From: Pseudonocardia sp. TRM90224
GTDB taxonomy: Bacteria > Actinomycetota > Actinomycetes > Mycobacteriales > Pseudonocardiaceae
Length of the DNA stretch: 64,000 bases
Direction: 5' to 3'
NCBI RefSeq assembly: GCF_021245725.1
Contig: NZ_JAJGSX010000014.1
Coordinates: forward strand, 124,001-188,000
The notes beneath the pieces were generated by a model. The model was given only the letters and a program-made list of their open reading frames with translations. It ran no database searches and was not told the DNA's origin. A program made the position numbers and the translations under genes. Every line of letters begins with the position of its first letter. Position 1 is the first letter of the stretch. Shown here piece by piece: positions 36,578 through 44,171 of this stretch.

Positions 36578-37656
36578 TCGTCCGGGTTCCTGCGGGCGAG
36601 CTCGCGACGTTCGTCGCGGGCAGCCTCGAAGGGCTCGGCGTTCCGGGCGGTGACGCTGCCGCCGTCGCCGAGGTGCTGCTCTACGCGGACCTGCGGGGCC
36701 TCGACGCCCACGGGGTCTACCGCCTGCCGGCGTACCTGGAGCGGGTTTCGCTCGGGCTCGCCCACGGCACGGCGGAGCTGGCCGAGGTGGCGGGATCGGG
36801 AGCCGTGCGGCGGATCGACGCGGGGTTCGCGCTCGGTCCGGCTGCCGCGACCACGGCGACCGATCTCGCGGTCCGGCTCGCCAGGGAACACGGGATCGGC
36901 CTGGTCGGCGTCGGTCGGTCCACGCACCTCGGCGCCGCCGGGTTCTACGCCCTCAGGGCCGCGCAGCAGGAGATGGTGGCGTTCGTCCTGTCCAACGGAC
37001 CCCGTGTGGTCGCGCCGGCGGGGGCGGCCGAACCCTTCCTGGGCACCAACCCGATCGCGATCGGCATTCCGCTGGGTCGCCACGGCGCCTACGTCCACGA
37101 CATGGCGACGGGGGCGTCCCGCGCGAAGATCCGGCGCGCCGCCGACGCGGGCGTGCCGATCGCGCCGGGCGAGGCGGTCGACGCCGACGGCCGGCCGACC
37201 ACCGACGCGGCGGCGGCCCTGCTCGGCAGCGTCCTGCCCGTCGGCGGCGCGAAGGGGTCGGGGCTCTCGGTCGCCATCGCGCTGCTGGCGGGAATGCTCG
37301 GCGGCGCCGAGTTCGACGACGAGATCGCAGAGACCTACGGCGCCATGGACCGCCCGCAGAACATCGGGCACGTCGTCGTGGTGATCGATCCGTGGTGCCT
37401 CGGCCCCCGCGAGGAAAGCCTCGCCCGGGTCGAGGCGATGGTCGACCGCATGCACGCGCTGCGTCCGGCCGAGGGTGTCGAACGGGTGCGGTTCAGCGGG
37501 GAGCTGGCGGCCCGCCGAGCCGAGCAGCGTGCCGCCGAGGGCATCCCGCTCGCCGTCAACGAGCTGCGCAGGCTGGCGCAGGCGTGCGAGCGGTACGGGC
37601 TCGTCGAGCAGGCCGCGTGGGCGGCGGGCAGGGCGGGCACGGTCGCGTCGCGTTAG
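36574..37656 (+). CDS. Malate/L-lactate/ureidoglycolate-type dehydrogenase (Ldh family)
   Basis: This NAD(P)-dependent 2-hydroxyacid oxidoreductase family (PF02615) is 360 residues here. Characteristic are YADLRGLDAHGVYRLPAYLER, the substrate-site His in LVGVGRSTHLGAAGFYA, and FLGTNPIAIGIP, then GGAKGSGLSVAIALLAGMLGG. The family oxidises or reduces malate, lactate, sulfolactate and ureidoglycolate, so the substrate cannot be fixed. GTG 36574 overlaps the aldolase stop. With that aldolase it could convert pyruvate-type cleavage products to hydroxyacids or the reverse. Palindrome copy 5 lies at its 3' end. Confidence 0.85.
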   Translation: MIVRVPAGELATFVAGSLEGLGVPGGDAAAVAEVLLYADLRGLDAHGVYRLPAYLERVSLGLAHGTAELAEVAGSGAVRRIDAGFALGPAAATTATDLAVRLAREHGIGLVGVGRSTHLGAAGFYALRAAQQEMVAFVLSNGPRVVAPAGAAEPFLGTNPIAIGIPLGRHGAYVHDMATGASRAKIRRAADAGVPIAPGEAVDADGRPTTDAAAALLGSVLPVGGAKGSGLSVAIALLAGMLGGAEFDDEIAETYGAMDRPQNIGHVVVVIDPWCLGPREESLARVEAMVDRMHALRPAEGVERVRFSGELAARRAEQRAAEGIPLAVNELRRLAQACERYGLVEQAAWAAGRAGTVASR

Positions 37657-37679
37657 CCGGGTGCCTCCGACCCCACCCC

Positions 37680-37752
37680 GGGTGCTCGGGGGTAGGCGCC
37701 CTGCGGGCGGGGATGCCGACTGTGCCGAGGCAGCTCGCCCGGGAGTTGGGGG
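37680..37752. repeat. Degenerate ~75-nt repeat, copy 2
   Basis: The order of shared blocks matches 28210-28284 at roughly three quarters identity by eye. It is directly abutted by palindrome copy 5. There is no ORF evidence. Confidence 0.5.
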
Positions 37753-37810
37753 AGGGCAGGAAAGCCACTTTCCTGCCCTGTGAGGGCCGGAAAGTGGCTT
37801 TCCTGCCCTC
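37752..37810. repeat. 59-nt dispersed palindrome, copy 5 (orientation B)
   Basis: This is identical to copies 3 and 4. It lies between the convergent stops of the dehydrogenase (37656) and the Rieske gene (37837). Confidence 0.85.
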
Positions 37811-37836
37811 GCGTGCGCCACGCCCGGCCCCGCGGG

Positions 37837-38241
37837 TCAGACGTGCAGGAGCACGACCCCGTCCTGCACGCTGACGGGGAAGCTGTCGACGCCCGGGTCG
37901 GGCTCCTCGTCGGGGTGGACGGTCACCTCGTAGCTCCGCACGCGGGTCCGGTGCGGGTTGAAGATGCTCCGGCCGGTGGTGATGTCGAACTCCCACCCGT
38001 GCCACGGGCAGGAGAGGATCTCGCCTTCCCGCTCCCAGATGTACTCCCCGGGCCGGCTCGGTGCGGCGGTGCCGCCGAGCGCGCCCAGGCAGAGCGGCGC
38101 GCCCTGGTGCGGGCAGGTGTTGCGCAGGGCGTAGAACCGGCCCTCGACGTTGAAGACGCCGATCGAGCGCCCGTCGATCTCGACGATCTTGCGTTCCCCC
38201 GGCGGCAGCTCGCTGACCCTGGCGATGGCGTGGGACGGCAT
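37837..38241 (-). CDS. Rieske [2Fe-2S] ferredoxin-like protein
   Basis: The 134-residue protein has CPHQGAPLCLG (C-x-H) and CPWHGWEFDITTGRS (C-x2-H), the complete Rieske ligand set. It may serve as electron donor to an oxygenase or as a stand-alone regulator, as no oxygenase is present in the window. The ATG overlaps the amidohydrolase stop by one base (TGATG), so they are translationally coupled. An in-family role is the supply of electrons to a ring-hydroxylating dioxygenase encoded elsewhere. Confidence 0.85.
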   Translation of the reverse strand: MPSHAIARVSELPPGERKIVEIDGRSIGVFNVEGRFYALRNTCPHQGAPLCLGALGGTAAPSRPGEYIWEREGEILSCPWHGWEFDITTGRSIFNPHRTRVRSYEVTVHPDEEPDPGVDSFPVSVQDGVVLLHV

Positions 38242-39341
38242 CACAGACCGTAGAGCGCGCTGGCGTTGTCGGTCATGATCGCGTTGCGGAGCTTCTCGGG
38301 CATCTTGGGGAACGCCCTGGTCGGGGAGTCGAAGTCCCAGTGCGGGTAGTCGCTGGAGAACATCAGGATGTGCTCGGCGTCCATCGCGTCGAACAGGGAG
38401 AGCAGGTGCGCGTCCTTGGCCGGCCGTTCGAGCGGTTGGGTGGACAGCCGCACGTGGTCGCGCAGGTACTCCGACGGCGGCTTCGTGATCCACGGCGTGT
38501 CGCGGCGCAGCGCCCGCCAGTACGCGTCGAGCCGCCACATCAGCGGCGCGACCCACGCGACACCGCCTTCGAGCATCGCGACGCGCAGCGTGGGGAACCG
38601 CTCGAACACCCCTTCGGTGAGGTAGCTGAGCAGGTGCGCCTGGAAGGCCAGCGCCATCCCGCAGTGGTACTCGATGTAGTGCGTCGGCACGCCCGGGGTC
38701 GGCATGATGTTGAGCCCGATGCCGTCGGAACCCGGGTGGATCGCGAACGGCAGACCGTGCCGTTCGCACGCCTCGTAGATCGGGTAGTACTGGCGTTGCC
38801 CCAGCGGAGCGCGCGCCCCGGAGTCGGTCACCACCTGCACCATGTGCGGGTGGCCCGCCCAGCGTTCGATCTCCTCCGCGGCCCGGAGCGGGTCGTGGTG
38901 GTTGATCGTGATCGAGCCCTTGAACGCGCCGTCGTAGTTGTACGTGCCGAGCCAGGTCTCGGCGAGCCACTCGTTGTAGGCAGCCGCGATGGCCGACCCG
39001 TAGTCGGGGTTCGGGTGGATGTTGCAGAACGTCCGCGGCACCAGGATCGGGTGCGAGACGCCGTAGGTGTCCATCAGCTGCTCGCGCAGGAACGCCGGGT
39101 CCGACGCGGCCGGCCCGCCGTCCGGCGGGGTGCTGTCGAGGCGGTTGGCGTGGATCGGGTTGTGGAAGAACGGCCGCCGCGGCGCGACGAAACCCTTGCG
39201 CCACTGCGGCGGCAGGTAAGGCCGGATCTCGTCGGCGCTGCGCGGGTTCGGGTGCACGTCGGTGTCGATGATGCCGCGTCGGGCGGGCGGCTCCGAGAGT
39301 GCGTCTGCCGGCGTCTCGCGTGGCGAGGCGGTGGTGGTCAC
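38241..39341 (-). CDS. Amidohydrolase 2 family (ACMSD-like decarboxylase/hydrolase)
   Basis: This 366-residue TIM-barrel protein has IIDTDVHPNP near the N-terminus, a histidine region LPFAIHPGSDG and the metal Asp in MFSSDYPHWDFDS. These mark the ACMSD/amidohydrolase 2 family, whose members decarboxylate aromatic acids or hydrolyse related compounds. The ATG at 39341 and a Ser/Pro-rich leader are consistent with cytoplasmic location. The pair with the Rieske protein and the convergent aldolase/dehydrogenase cassette suggests an aromatic or dicarboxylic acid breakdown island; substrate unknown. Confidence 0.82.
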   Translation of the reverse strand: MTTTASPRETPADALSEPPARRGIIDTDVHPNPRSADEIRPYLPPQWRKGFVAPRRPFFHNPIHANRLDSTPPDGGPAASDPAFLREQLMDTYGVSHPILVPRTFCNIHPNPDYGSAIAAAYNEWLAETWLGTYNYDGAFKGSITINHHDPLRAAEEIERWAGHPHMVQVVTDSGARAPLGQRQYYPIYEACERHGLPFAIHPGSDGIGLNIMPTPGVPTHYIEYHCGMALAFQAHLLSYLTEGVFERFPTLRVAMLEGGVAWVAPLMWRLDAYWRALRRDTPWITKPPSEYLRDHVRLSTQPLERPAKDAHLLSLFDAMDAEHILMFSSDYPHWDFDSPTRAFPKMPEKLRNAIMTDNASALYGL

Positions 39342-39416
39342 GTCAGCAACCTCTCTACGTCAGGGGTCGACGGTCGATGCTAACAGCGGGTGAATGGCCT
39401 CTTGCCGTTGTGCGGA

Positions 39417-40625
39417 TCACGCTGCCTGACGCCGGGGCGACGCCTTCGGCAGCGCCCGGGTGGCCGCTTTGCCGAGGCGTTGAGCCGCACGCGCGATGGC
39501 CGGCGCGGGGTCGTCGAAGCGGAAGATCGGGAAGGTCTGGCGGTGCGCCAGGCTGCGGATCCAACCGCCGAGCGAGAGCTCACCCCGGCGGCGCAGCGCG
39601 AGGAAGGAGCGCACGTCGTCGGAGAGGTAGAGCATCCGCAGGCCCGTGGTGTAGTCGCTGGGCAGCTCGTGGTGCTCGCCGATGGTCCGCAGGTAGACGT
39701 GCTTGGGGAGGTCGAGCCCTGCCGCGACGGTCAGCGGGACGGCGGCGCTGAACCGGGCGTTGCACTCGATCAGCTTGAGCTTGCCGTCGCGGGTGTCCCT
39801 GATGAACTCCGAGACCGACACCCCGCGGAGGCCGACGTGCTCGATGAGCCGCTGCCCGACCTCGCGCACCTCGGGGTTCCAGTCGGTGATGTGGTAGCAA
39901 CCGAGGCCCTCGTTCGGCGGGTTCCGGCGCAACATGCTCTTGGTGTAGTCGAACGTCGGGCTGCCCGACGAGTCGACGTACGTCGTGTAGCTGCATAGCT
40001 GTTCGTCGGAGCCGGGGATCTTCTCCACGAGCATGACCGCGAGCCCCGCTGCGGCCAGCTCCCGGTACGCCGACAGCAGTTCGGTGTGGTCGTGCACCAG
40101 CCGGAACTTGGTCACCCCGGGGAACCGCGCCTTGTACTCGTGCGACAGCAGCGGCTTGACGATCAGCGGGTACACGAGCTCGTTGCGCCACGTCTCGATG
40201 TCGGACTCGGAATCGACCCGCCAGAACAGCGGGGTCGGGACACCGGCCGAACGGGCGCCCTCGTACGTCGAGAGCTTGTCGAGCATGCCCAGCTGCGCTG
40301 AGGCGTCGAACTTGTCGAACGTGTAGAGCTCGGCCAGCTCGGCCTGGTACCGGCAGAGCATGGTGATGCCGATGTCGCTGGTCGCGATGAGGACCGAGCC
40401 CCGGTGGCGCTGGGCATCCGGGCCCAGGAGGAACCGGGCCCACACGTCCTCCGGCTTCCCGCTGCCGGCGGGCCGGATCGGGGTCAGGTAGCGGGAGCGC
40501 TCGACGTAGGGCGCGACGCCGATCCCGTGCACCGTGACTCCGAAGGCCCCGAGGCTGCGGGCGATGGCCAGTGCGTTCGTGTCGCCACCGAGCAGGACGA
40601 CAGGTGGACCGGGTGCGTTTGGCAC
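39417..40625 (-). CDS. ATP-grasp carboxylate-amine ligase-like protein
   Basis: The 402-residue enzyme begins VVLLGGDTNALAIARSLG, the biotin-carboxylase-type N-domain. ATP-grasp elements follow: YPLIVKPLLSHEYK, VMLVEKIPGSDEQ, and KLKLIECNARFSAAVPL with the metal-binding E-x-N. It probably couples ATP to form an amide or acyl bond, possibly adding an amino acid or other acid to a sugar in the exopolysaccharide locus. GTG 40625 has GAGGAG 8 nt before it; the in-frame TTG at 40631 would leave only 2 nt. It lies at the end of the minus-strand polysaccharide genes. Confidence 0.8.
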   Translation of the reverse strand: MPNAPGPPVVLLGGDTNALAIARSLGAFGVTVHGIGVAPYVERSRYLTPIRPAGSGKPEDVWARFLLGPDAQRHRGSVLIATSDIGITMLCRYQAELAELYTFDKFDASAQLGMLDKLSTYEGARSAGVPTPLFWRVDSESDIETWRNELVYPLIVKPLLSHEYKARFPGVTKFRLVHDHTELLSAYRELAAAGLAVMLVEKIPGSDEQLCSYTTYVDSSGSPTFDYTKSMLRRNPPNEGLGCYHITDWNPEVREVGQRLIEHVGLRGVSVSEFIRDTRDGKLKLIECNARFSAAVPLTVAAGLDLPKHVYLRTIGEHHELPSDYTTGLRMLYLSDDVRSFLALRRRGELSLGGWIRSLAHRQTFPIFRFDDPAPAIARAAQRLGKAATRALPKASPRRQAA

Positions 40626-40749
40626 GGCCAAGGCTCCTCAATATGCAACGCTGTTCACGGTGCGGCCGGCCGATTCACGCCCTGCCGGACAAGACACTCC
40701 GTACGCTCCCCCATTTTAGGGGGTTGACATCGTGCCGTTCCGCTGAGGG

Positions 40750-42906
40750 TCAGTCCTGGTCGGTGAGCGCGCTGAACGCTGCTTCGGCGCTACCACCGGG
40801 GGCCCACGCAACGAAGTTGTAGCCCCACGCCGGGTCGACTTTCAGCGTTTTCACAGCTTGCAGGTCGGCGAGTCGCCGCAGCCGACCGTCCTCGGACGCC
40901 GCATGAATGGTATAGCCGCGCTCGAACAACCATTGCGAAACGGTGCTCTCGGGGTCGTTTCCATGGTCTTCGTACAAAAGCGCGATATCACCTTGCGACA
41001 GCCGCTGCGACGCCGCGAGGACGACCAGCTCGGCACCTTCGACGTCCAACTTGCACACCACCGGCCCCGAGGTGGGGGCAAGCTCTTCCGCGAGCTCGTC
41101 GAGCGTGCTCGTCGGCACTGCGGCGACCCGACCCCCGGTCGCGTCGCCCGGCCGGGTCTGCGCGATGCCGGAGGCGGCGCTGACGTCCGACTCGACGAAC
41201 TCGATCGTTTCGCCGCTCTTCGACCAGACCGCGGCGTGGCGGTGGCGGAACGAGCCGCCGTTGAGCTCGGCGGTGGCTACCAGCTTCCGGTACGTCGACG
41301 GCGAGCCCTCGACGGCGAGCACTTCGGTCGGCCGGGGCGCCCGGCCGCCGGCGAACGCCGACCACCAGCCGAGGTTGGCGCCGCAGTCGAGGAACGGGAT
41401 GCCGGCGTCGACCGCTGTGCCGATCACCCGGTGCAGCTCCGGCTCGTAGGTGCGGCGCACGAGCAGCGGGCGCATCCAGTAGCCGTCGGTCGGGTGGATG
41501 CGGAAGCGGCCACCGCCGGGGACCTGGAACTCGACGTACGCGTCGGCCGAGGCCAGCCGGCCGAGGTTGCGGCAGACGGCGTAGTGCCCGCGGCGGGCCG
41601 TCCGGTTCACCACCGCGAACGCCAGCCGGATCGCGCCGGTCACGAGCTGGTCGCGCACCGTCGGGCCGGAGGCGCGCAGCAGCACGGGCGGCGGCACCCT
41701 CGGCAGCGGTGCCGGGTCGTGGCGGTCCGGGGTGGATCCCGCGCGGTCGAAGCCCTCGTCGACCCGCTCGGCGACGCGCTTCCACGACGCCTCCGACGCG
41801 AGCCACGCCGCGCCGGCCGCGCCCATCCGCCCGGCCGCGGCCTGGTCGCGCAGCAGCTCGATCACACCGCCGGCGAGCGCGTGCGGGTCCTCCGGCGGCA
41901 CCAGGCGGCCCGTCTCCCCTTCGAAGACGACGGTGGGGATGTCGCCGACCCGGGAGGCGACGACGGGGCGCTCGAACGTGTAGGCGAGGTGCACGACCCC
42001 GCTCTGGTTGGCCCACCGGTAGGGCACGACGACGACCCTGGCCTCGGCGAAGAGCGTCGCGACGGCGTCGTTCGGCACGTACCCGATCCGGGCGTCGACG
42101 CCGAGCGCTGCCGAGCGGGCTTGCAGCTCGCTCTCTCCGACGCTCCCGGCGGCGCCGGCGAGCACGATCCGCGCCTCCGGGACCGCCGCACGGATCTCCG
42201 GTACGGCGTCGAGCAGCACGTCGACGCCTTTGTACGTGCTCATCGACCCGAAGAACAGCACCACGGGGTCGGTCTCGGCGGCGTTCGGCACGGGGTGGTT
42301 GCCGCGCAGGGCCGACTCGTCGCCGTGCGGGATGACGATCACCGGGCCGGACGGCTGCCAGCGCTCGAACACCCGCGCGCGGGCGCCCTCGCCGAGGACG
42401 AAGACCACCTTCATGCTCCGCCACGCCCGCTCGAAGGTCGGGTCGAGCAGCGGGCCGGTCTTCATGACGGTGCGGTCGGAGCGCAGCCGTGGCAGCGGCT
42501 CGTGAGCGACGATCCCGAGCGTCGCGGACGGCAGCGCGCGCTTGGTCAGCAGCACACCGATGGCGTCGAGGCTGAACCGCCACGCCGACCACACCACGGC
42601 GTCGGGCCGGACCTGGCGCAGGTGGCGCAGCAGCACGAGCCAGGCCGTGGCGAGCTGTGCGGCCCGCACGCCGCGGCGCAGCTTCCGCACGACCTTGTTG
42701 ACCGTGCCGACGTCGCCGGGGTGCCAGGTCGGCAGCACCGGGTGGATGTGGAAATCGGGGTGTTCGGAGCCGAGCTCCGGGTCGGGCCCGGTGAAGAGGT
42801 GGACCTCGTTGCCCTGCTCTGCGAGGGCCGTCGCGAGCTGCGCCGTGAACTGGAACAGCCCGCCGGACGGCGTGAACTCGACGAAGGCGATGCGGCGCCG
42901 GGTCAT
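40750..42906 (-). CDS. Fusion of family 4 glycosyltransferase and FkbM methyltransferase
   Basis: The first ~400 of 718 residues are a GT-B glycosyltransferase (FTPSGGLFQFTAQLA, FFGSMSTYKGVDVLLDA, and VVVPYRWANQSGVVHLAY). The rest is an FkbM-type SAM methyltransferase: FLDCGANLGWWSAFAG is the SAM-binding G-x-N-x-G loop, with LAVEGSPSTYRKL and KLDVEGAELVVLAAS following. A linker rich in Pro separates them. Such a fusion would transfer a sugar and methylate it or a neighbouring sugar, capping or decorating the polymer. ATG 42906 follows an AGAGG sequence about 10 nt away. I regard it as one real chain because the reading frame is continuous with no stop or shift. Confidence 0.85.
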   Translation of the reverse strand: MTRRRIAFVEFTPSGGLFQFTAQLATALAEQGNEVHLFTGPDPELGSEHPDFHIHPVLPTWHPGDVGTVNKVVRKLRRGVRAAQLATAWLVLLRHLRQVRPDAVVWSAWRFSLDAIGVLLTKRALPSATLGIVAHEPLPRLRSDRTVMKTGPLLDPTFERAWRSMKVVFVLGEGARARVFERWQPSGPVIVIPHGDESALRGNHPVPNAAETDPVVLFFGSMSTYKGVDVLLDAVPEIRAAVPEARIVLAGAAGSVGESELQARSAALGVDARIGYVPNDAVATLFAEARVVVVPYRWANQSGVVHLAYTFERPVVASRVGDIPTVVFEGETGRLVPPEDPHALAGGVIELLRDQAAAGRMGAAGAAWLASEASWKRVAERVDEGFDRAGSTPDRHDPAPLPRVPPPVLLRASGPTVRDQLVTGAIRLAFAVVNRTARRGHYAVCRNLGRLASADAYVEFQVPGGGRFRIHPTDGYWMRPLLVRRTYEPELHRVIGTAVDAGIPFLDCGANLGWWSAFAGGRAPRPTEVLAVEGSPSTYRKLVATAELNGGSFRHRHAAVWSKSGETIEFVESDVSAASGIAQTRPGDATGGRVAAVPTSTLDELAEELAPTSGPVVCKLDVEGAELVVLAASQRLSQGDIALLYEDHGNDPESTVSQWLFERGYTIHAASEDGRLRRLADLQAVKTLKVDPAWGYNFVAWAPGGSAEAAFSALTDQD

Positions 42907-42997
42907 CGGGAGCACCTCTCGGCGGCGGTGGCCCGCCGAGCGCGGAAGTCGTGCATCCGCACACCGTACGGACCCCCGCACGGTGCGGATGAACCGG

Positions 42998-44104
42998 TCA
43001 AAACTTGTTGCACCTGTTACGGATGAGGCCAGAGCGGTCGGTGGTCTGCGCTGGAAGATCCATCACCTGGAACCTGTCGACGGGGATCTTGCCGAGGTCC
43101 ATCCAGTCGGTGTCGGGCAGCACGCCGGCGTACGTGCCGGCCGGGAGGCTCTGCGGGTGCTGCACGTAGATGGTGAACCCGCCGCTGGTGTCGACGAGGA
43201 TCATCCCGTAGCGCTGCAGTGCGCGCGCGATCGCGAGCTCGGTCCTGTTCAGCCCCAGCTTCGTCACGTCGACGGCCGGGTCGAGCCGCACCCGGGCGCC
43301 TTCCGGGAGGGCCGATGGATCGGTGGACGTGCCGTCGCTCTTCGTCGCGGGCGGCACCGGCCCGCCCGCCTTCGTCTTCGGGTAGGCGAACGCCAGCGCG
43401 TGCTCGATCGAGCCCCGGCGCAGCTCGTCGGCGGTGATGACACCCGCGGCCGCCGAGATGCCCGACGCGCGCGACCCGAGGCCGTCCGGGTACACGCCGG
43501 AGCCCTCGACGGGCATCGCGTTGCCCCACTGCGCGGTCAGCCCGCTGCCCGTGCCGGAGGCGCCCCAGAAGTCGTAGACGCACCCCGTCGAGCTGTCGAC
43601 GATCGCGAGCTGGGCGTCGTCCATCGGATCGGGCCGGGCGTCGGGCGGCACCGGCACGTTCGGCAGCGCGTCGACCAGCGCCCACTCGGCAGTCAGGGGC
43701 ACGTTGCGCCGGGGTGTGCCGGCGTCGGCGTGGTAGATCGGGACGGTCCACACCTTGTGCGAGAGCACGAACTCGTCGGAGGCGAACCCGCGGACGTAGG
43801 TGTCCGACGCGGGGTCGACGGCGGCGTCGGGCGCGATCCGCCCGACCCACGGGCTGCCGGCGCCGTTGTAGAGCATCGTGCGGCCGGCACCGTCGCGGCT
43901 CGTGTCGCGGGTCAGTGAGCGCGGCAGCGGATCGTCCGATGCCGGCTCGGAGATCACCAGGTCGAAGCCGTTGGGCTCGACGGGCTTCCGCGCATCAACC
44001 CGCGAGACGAACACGCTGACCAGCACCGAGACGCTCACGACGCCCAGCACGCTGGCCAGCATCCGCCGCTGCAGCGGTGCGCCGGCGAACCGGTGCCGGG
44101 TCAC
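42998..44104 (-). CDS. Exported or membrane-anchored protein of unknown function in the polysaccharide locus
   Basis: The 368-residue protein has one N-terminal hydrophobic segment (MLASVLGVVSVSVLVSVFVSRV) and a globular outside domain. Features include VYDFWGASGTGSGLTAQWGNA and GVYPDGLGSRASGISAAAGVITADE, phrases found in a group of actinobacterial secreted proteins whose fold I do not know. It ends with the segment DRSGLIRNRCNKF. It lies between the GT4-FkbM fusion and the Wzy gene and has a GTG start at 44104. It could be a polysaccharide-processing enzyme or a binding protein. No catalytic motif was identified. Confidence 0.7.
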   Translation of the reverse strand: MTRHRFAGAPLQRRMLASVLGVVSVSVLVSVFVSRVDARKPVEPNGFDLVISEPASDDPLPRSLTRDTSRDGAGRTMLYNGAGSPWVGRIAPDAAVDPASDTYVRGFASDEFVLSHKVWTVPIYHADAGTPRRNVPLTAEWALVDALPNVPVPPDARPDPMDDAQLAIVDSSTGCVYDFWGASGTGSGLTAQWGNAMPVEGSGVYPDGLGSRASGISAAAGVITADELRRGSIEHALAFAYPKTKAGGPVPPATKSDGTSTDPSALPEGARVRLDPAVDVTKLGLNRTELAIARALQRYGMILVDTSGGFTIYVQHPQSLPAGTYAGVLPDTDWMDLGKIPVDRFQVMDLPAQTTDRSGLIRNRCNKF

Positions 44105-44171
44105 GGCGCAACCCGCAGTCGTACCGCCAGGCCGGTCGAGCCGGTCAGCCCGGCCAGCCCGGCCAGCCAGG

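Noticed and set aside
40705..40735. A TTGACA sequence at 40724 as a plus-strand promoter
   Set aside because: There is no suitable -10 and no plus-strand gene follows. The nearby CCCCC-x6-GGGGG hairpin more likely belongs to the end of the minus-strand GT4-FkbM gene.
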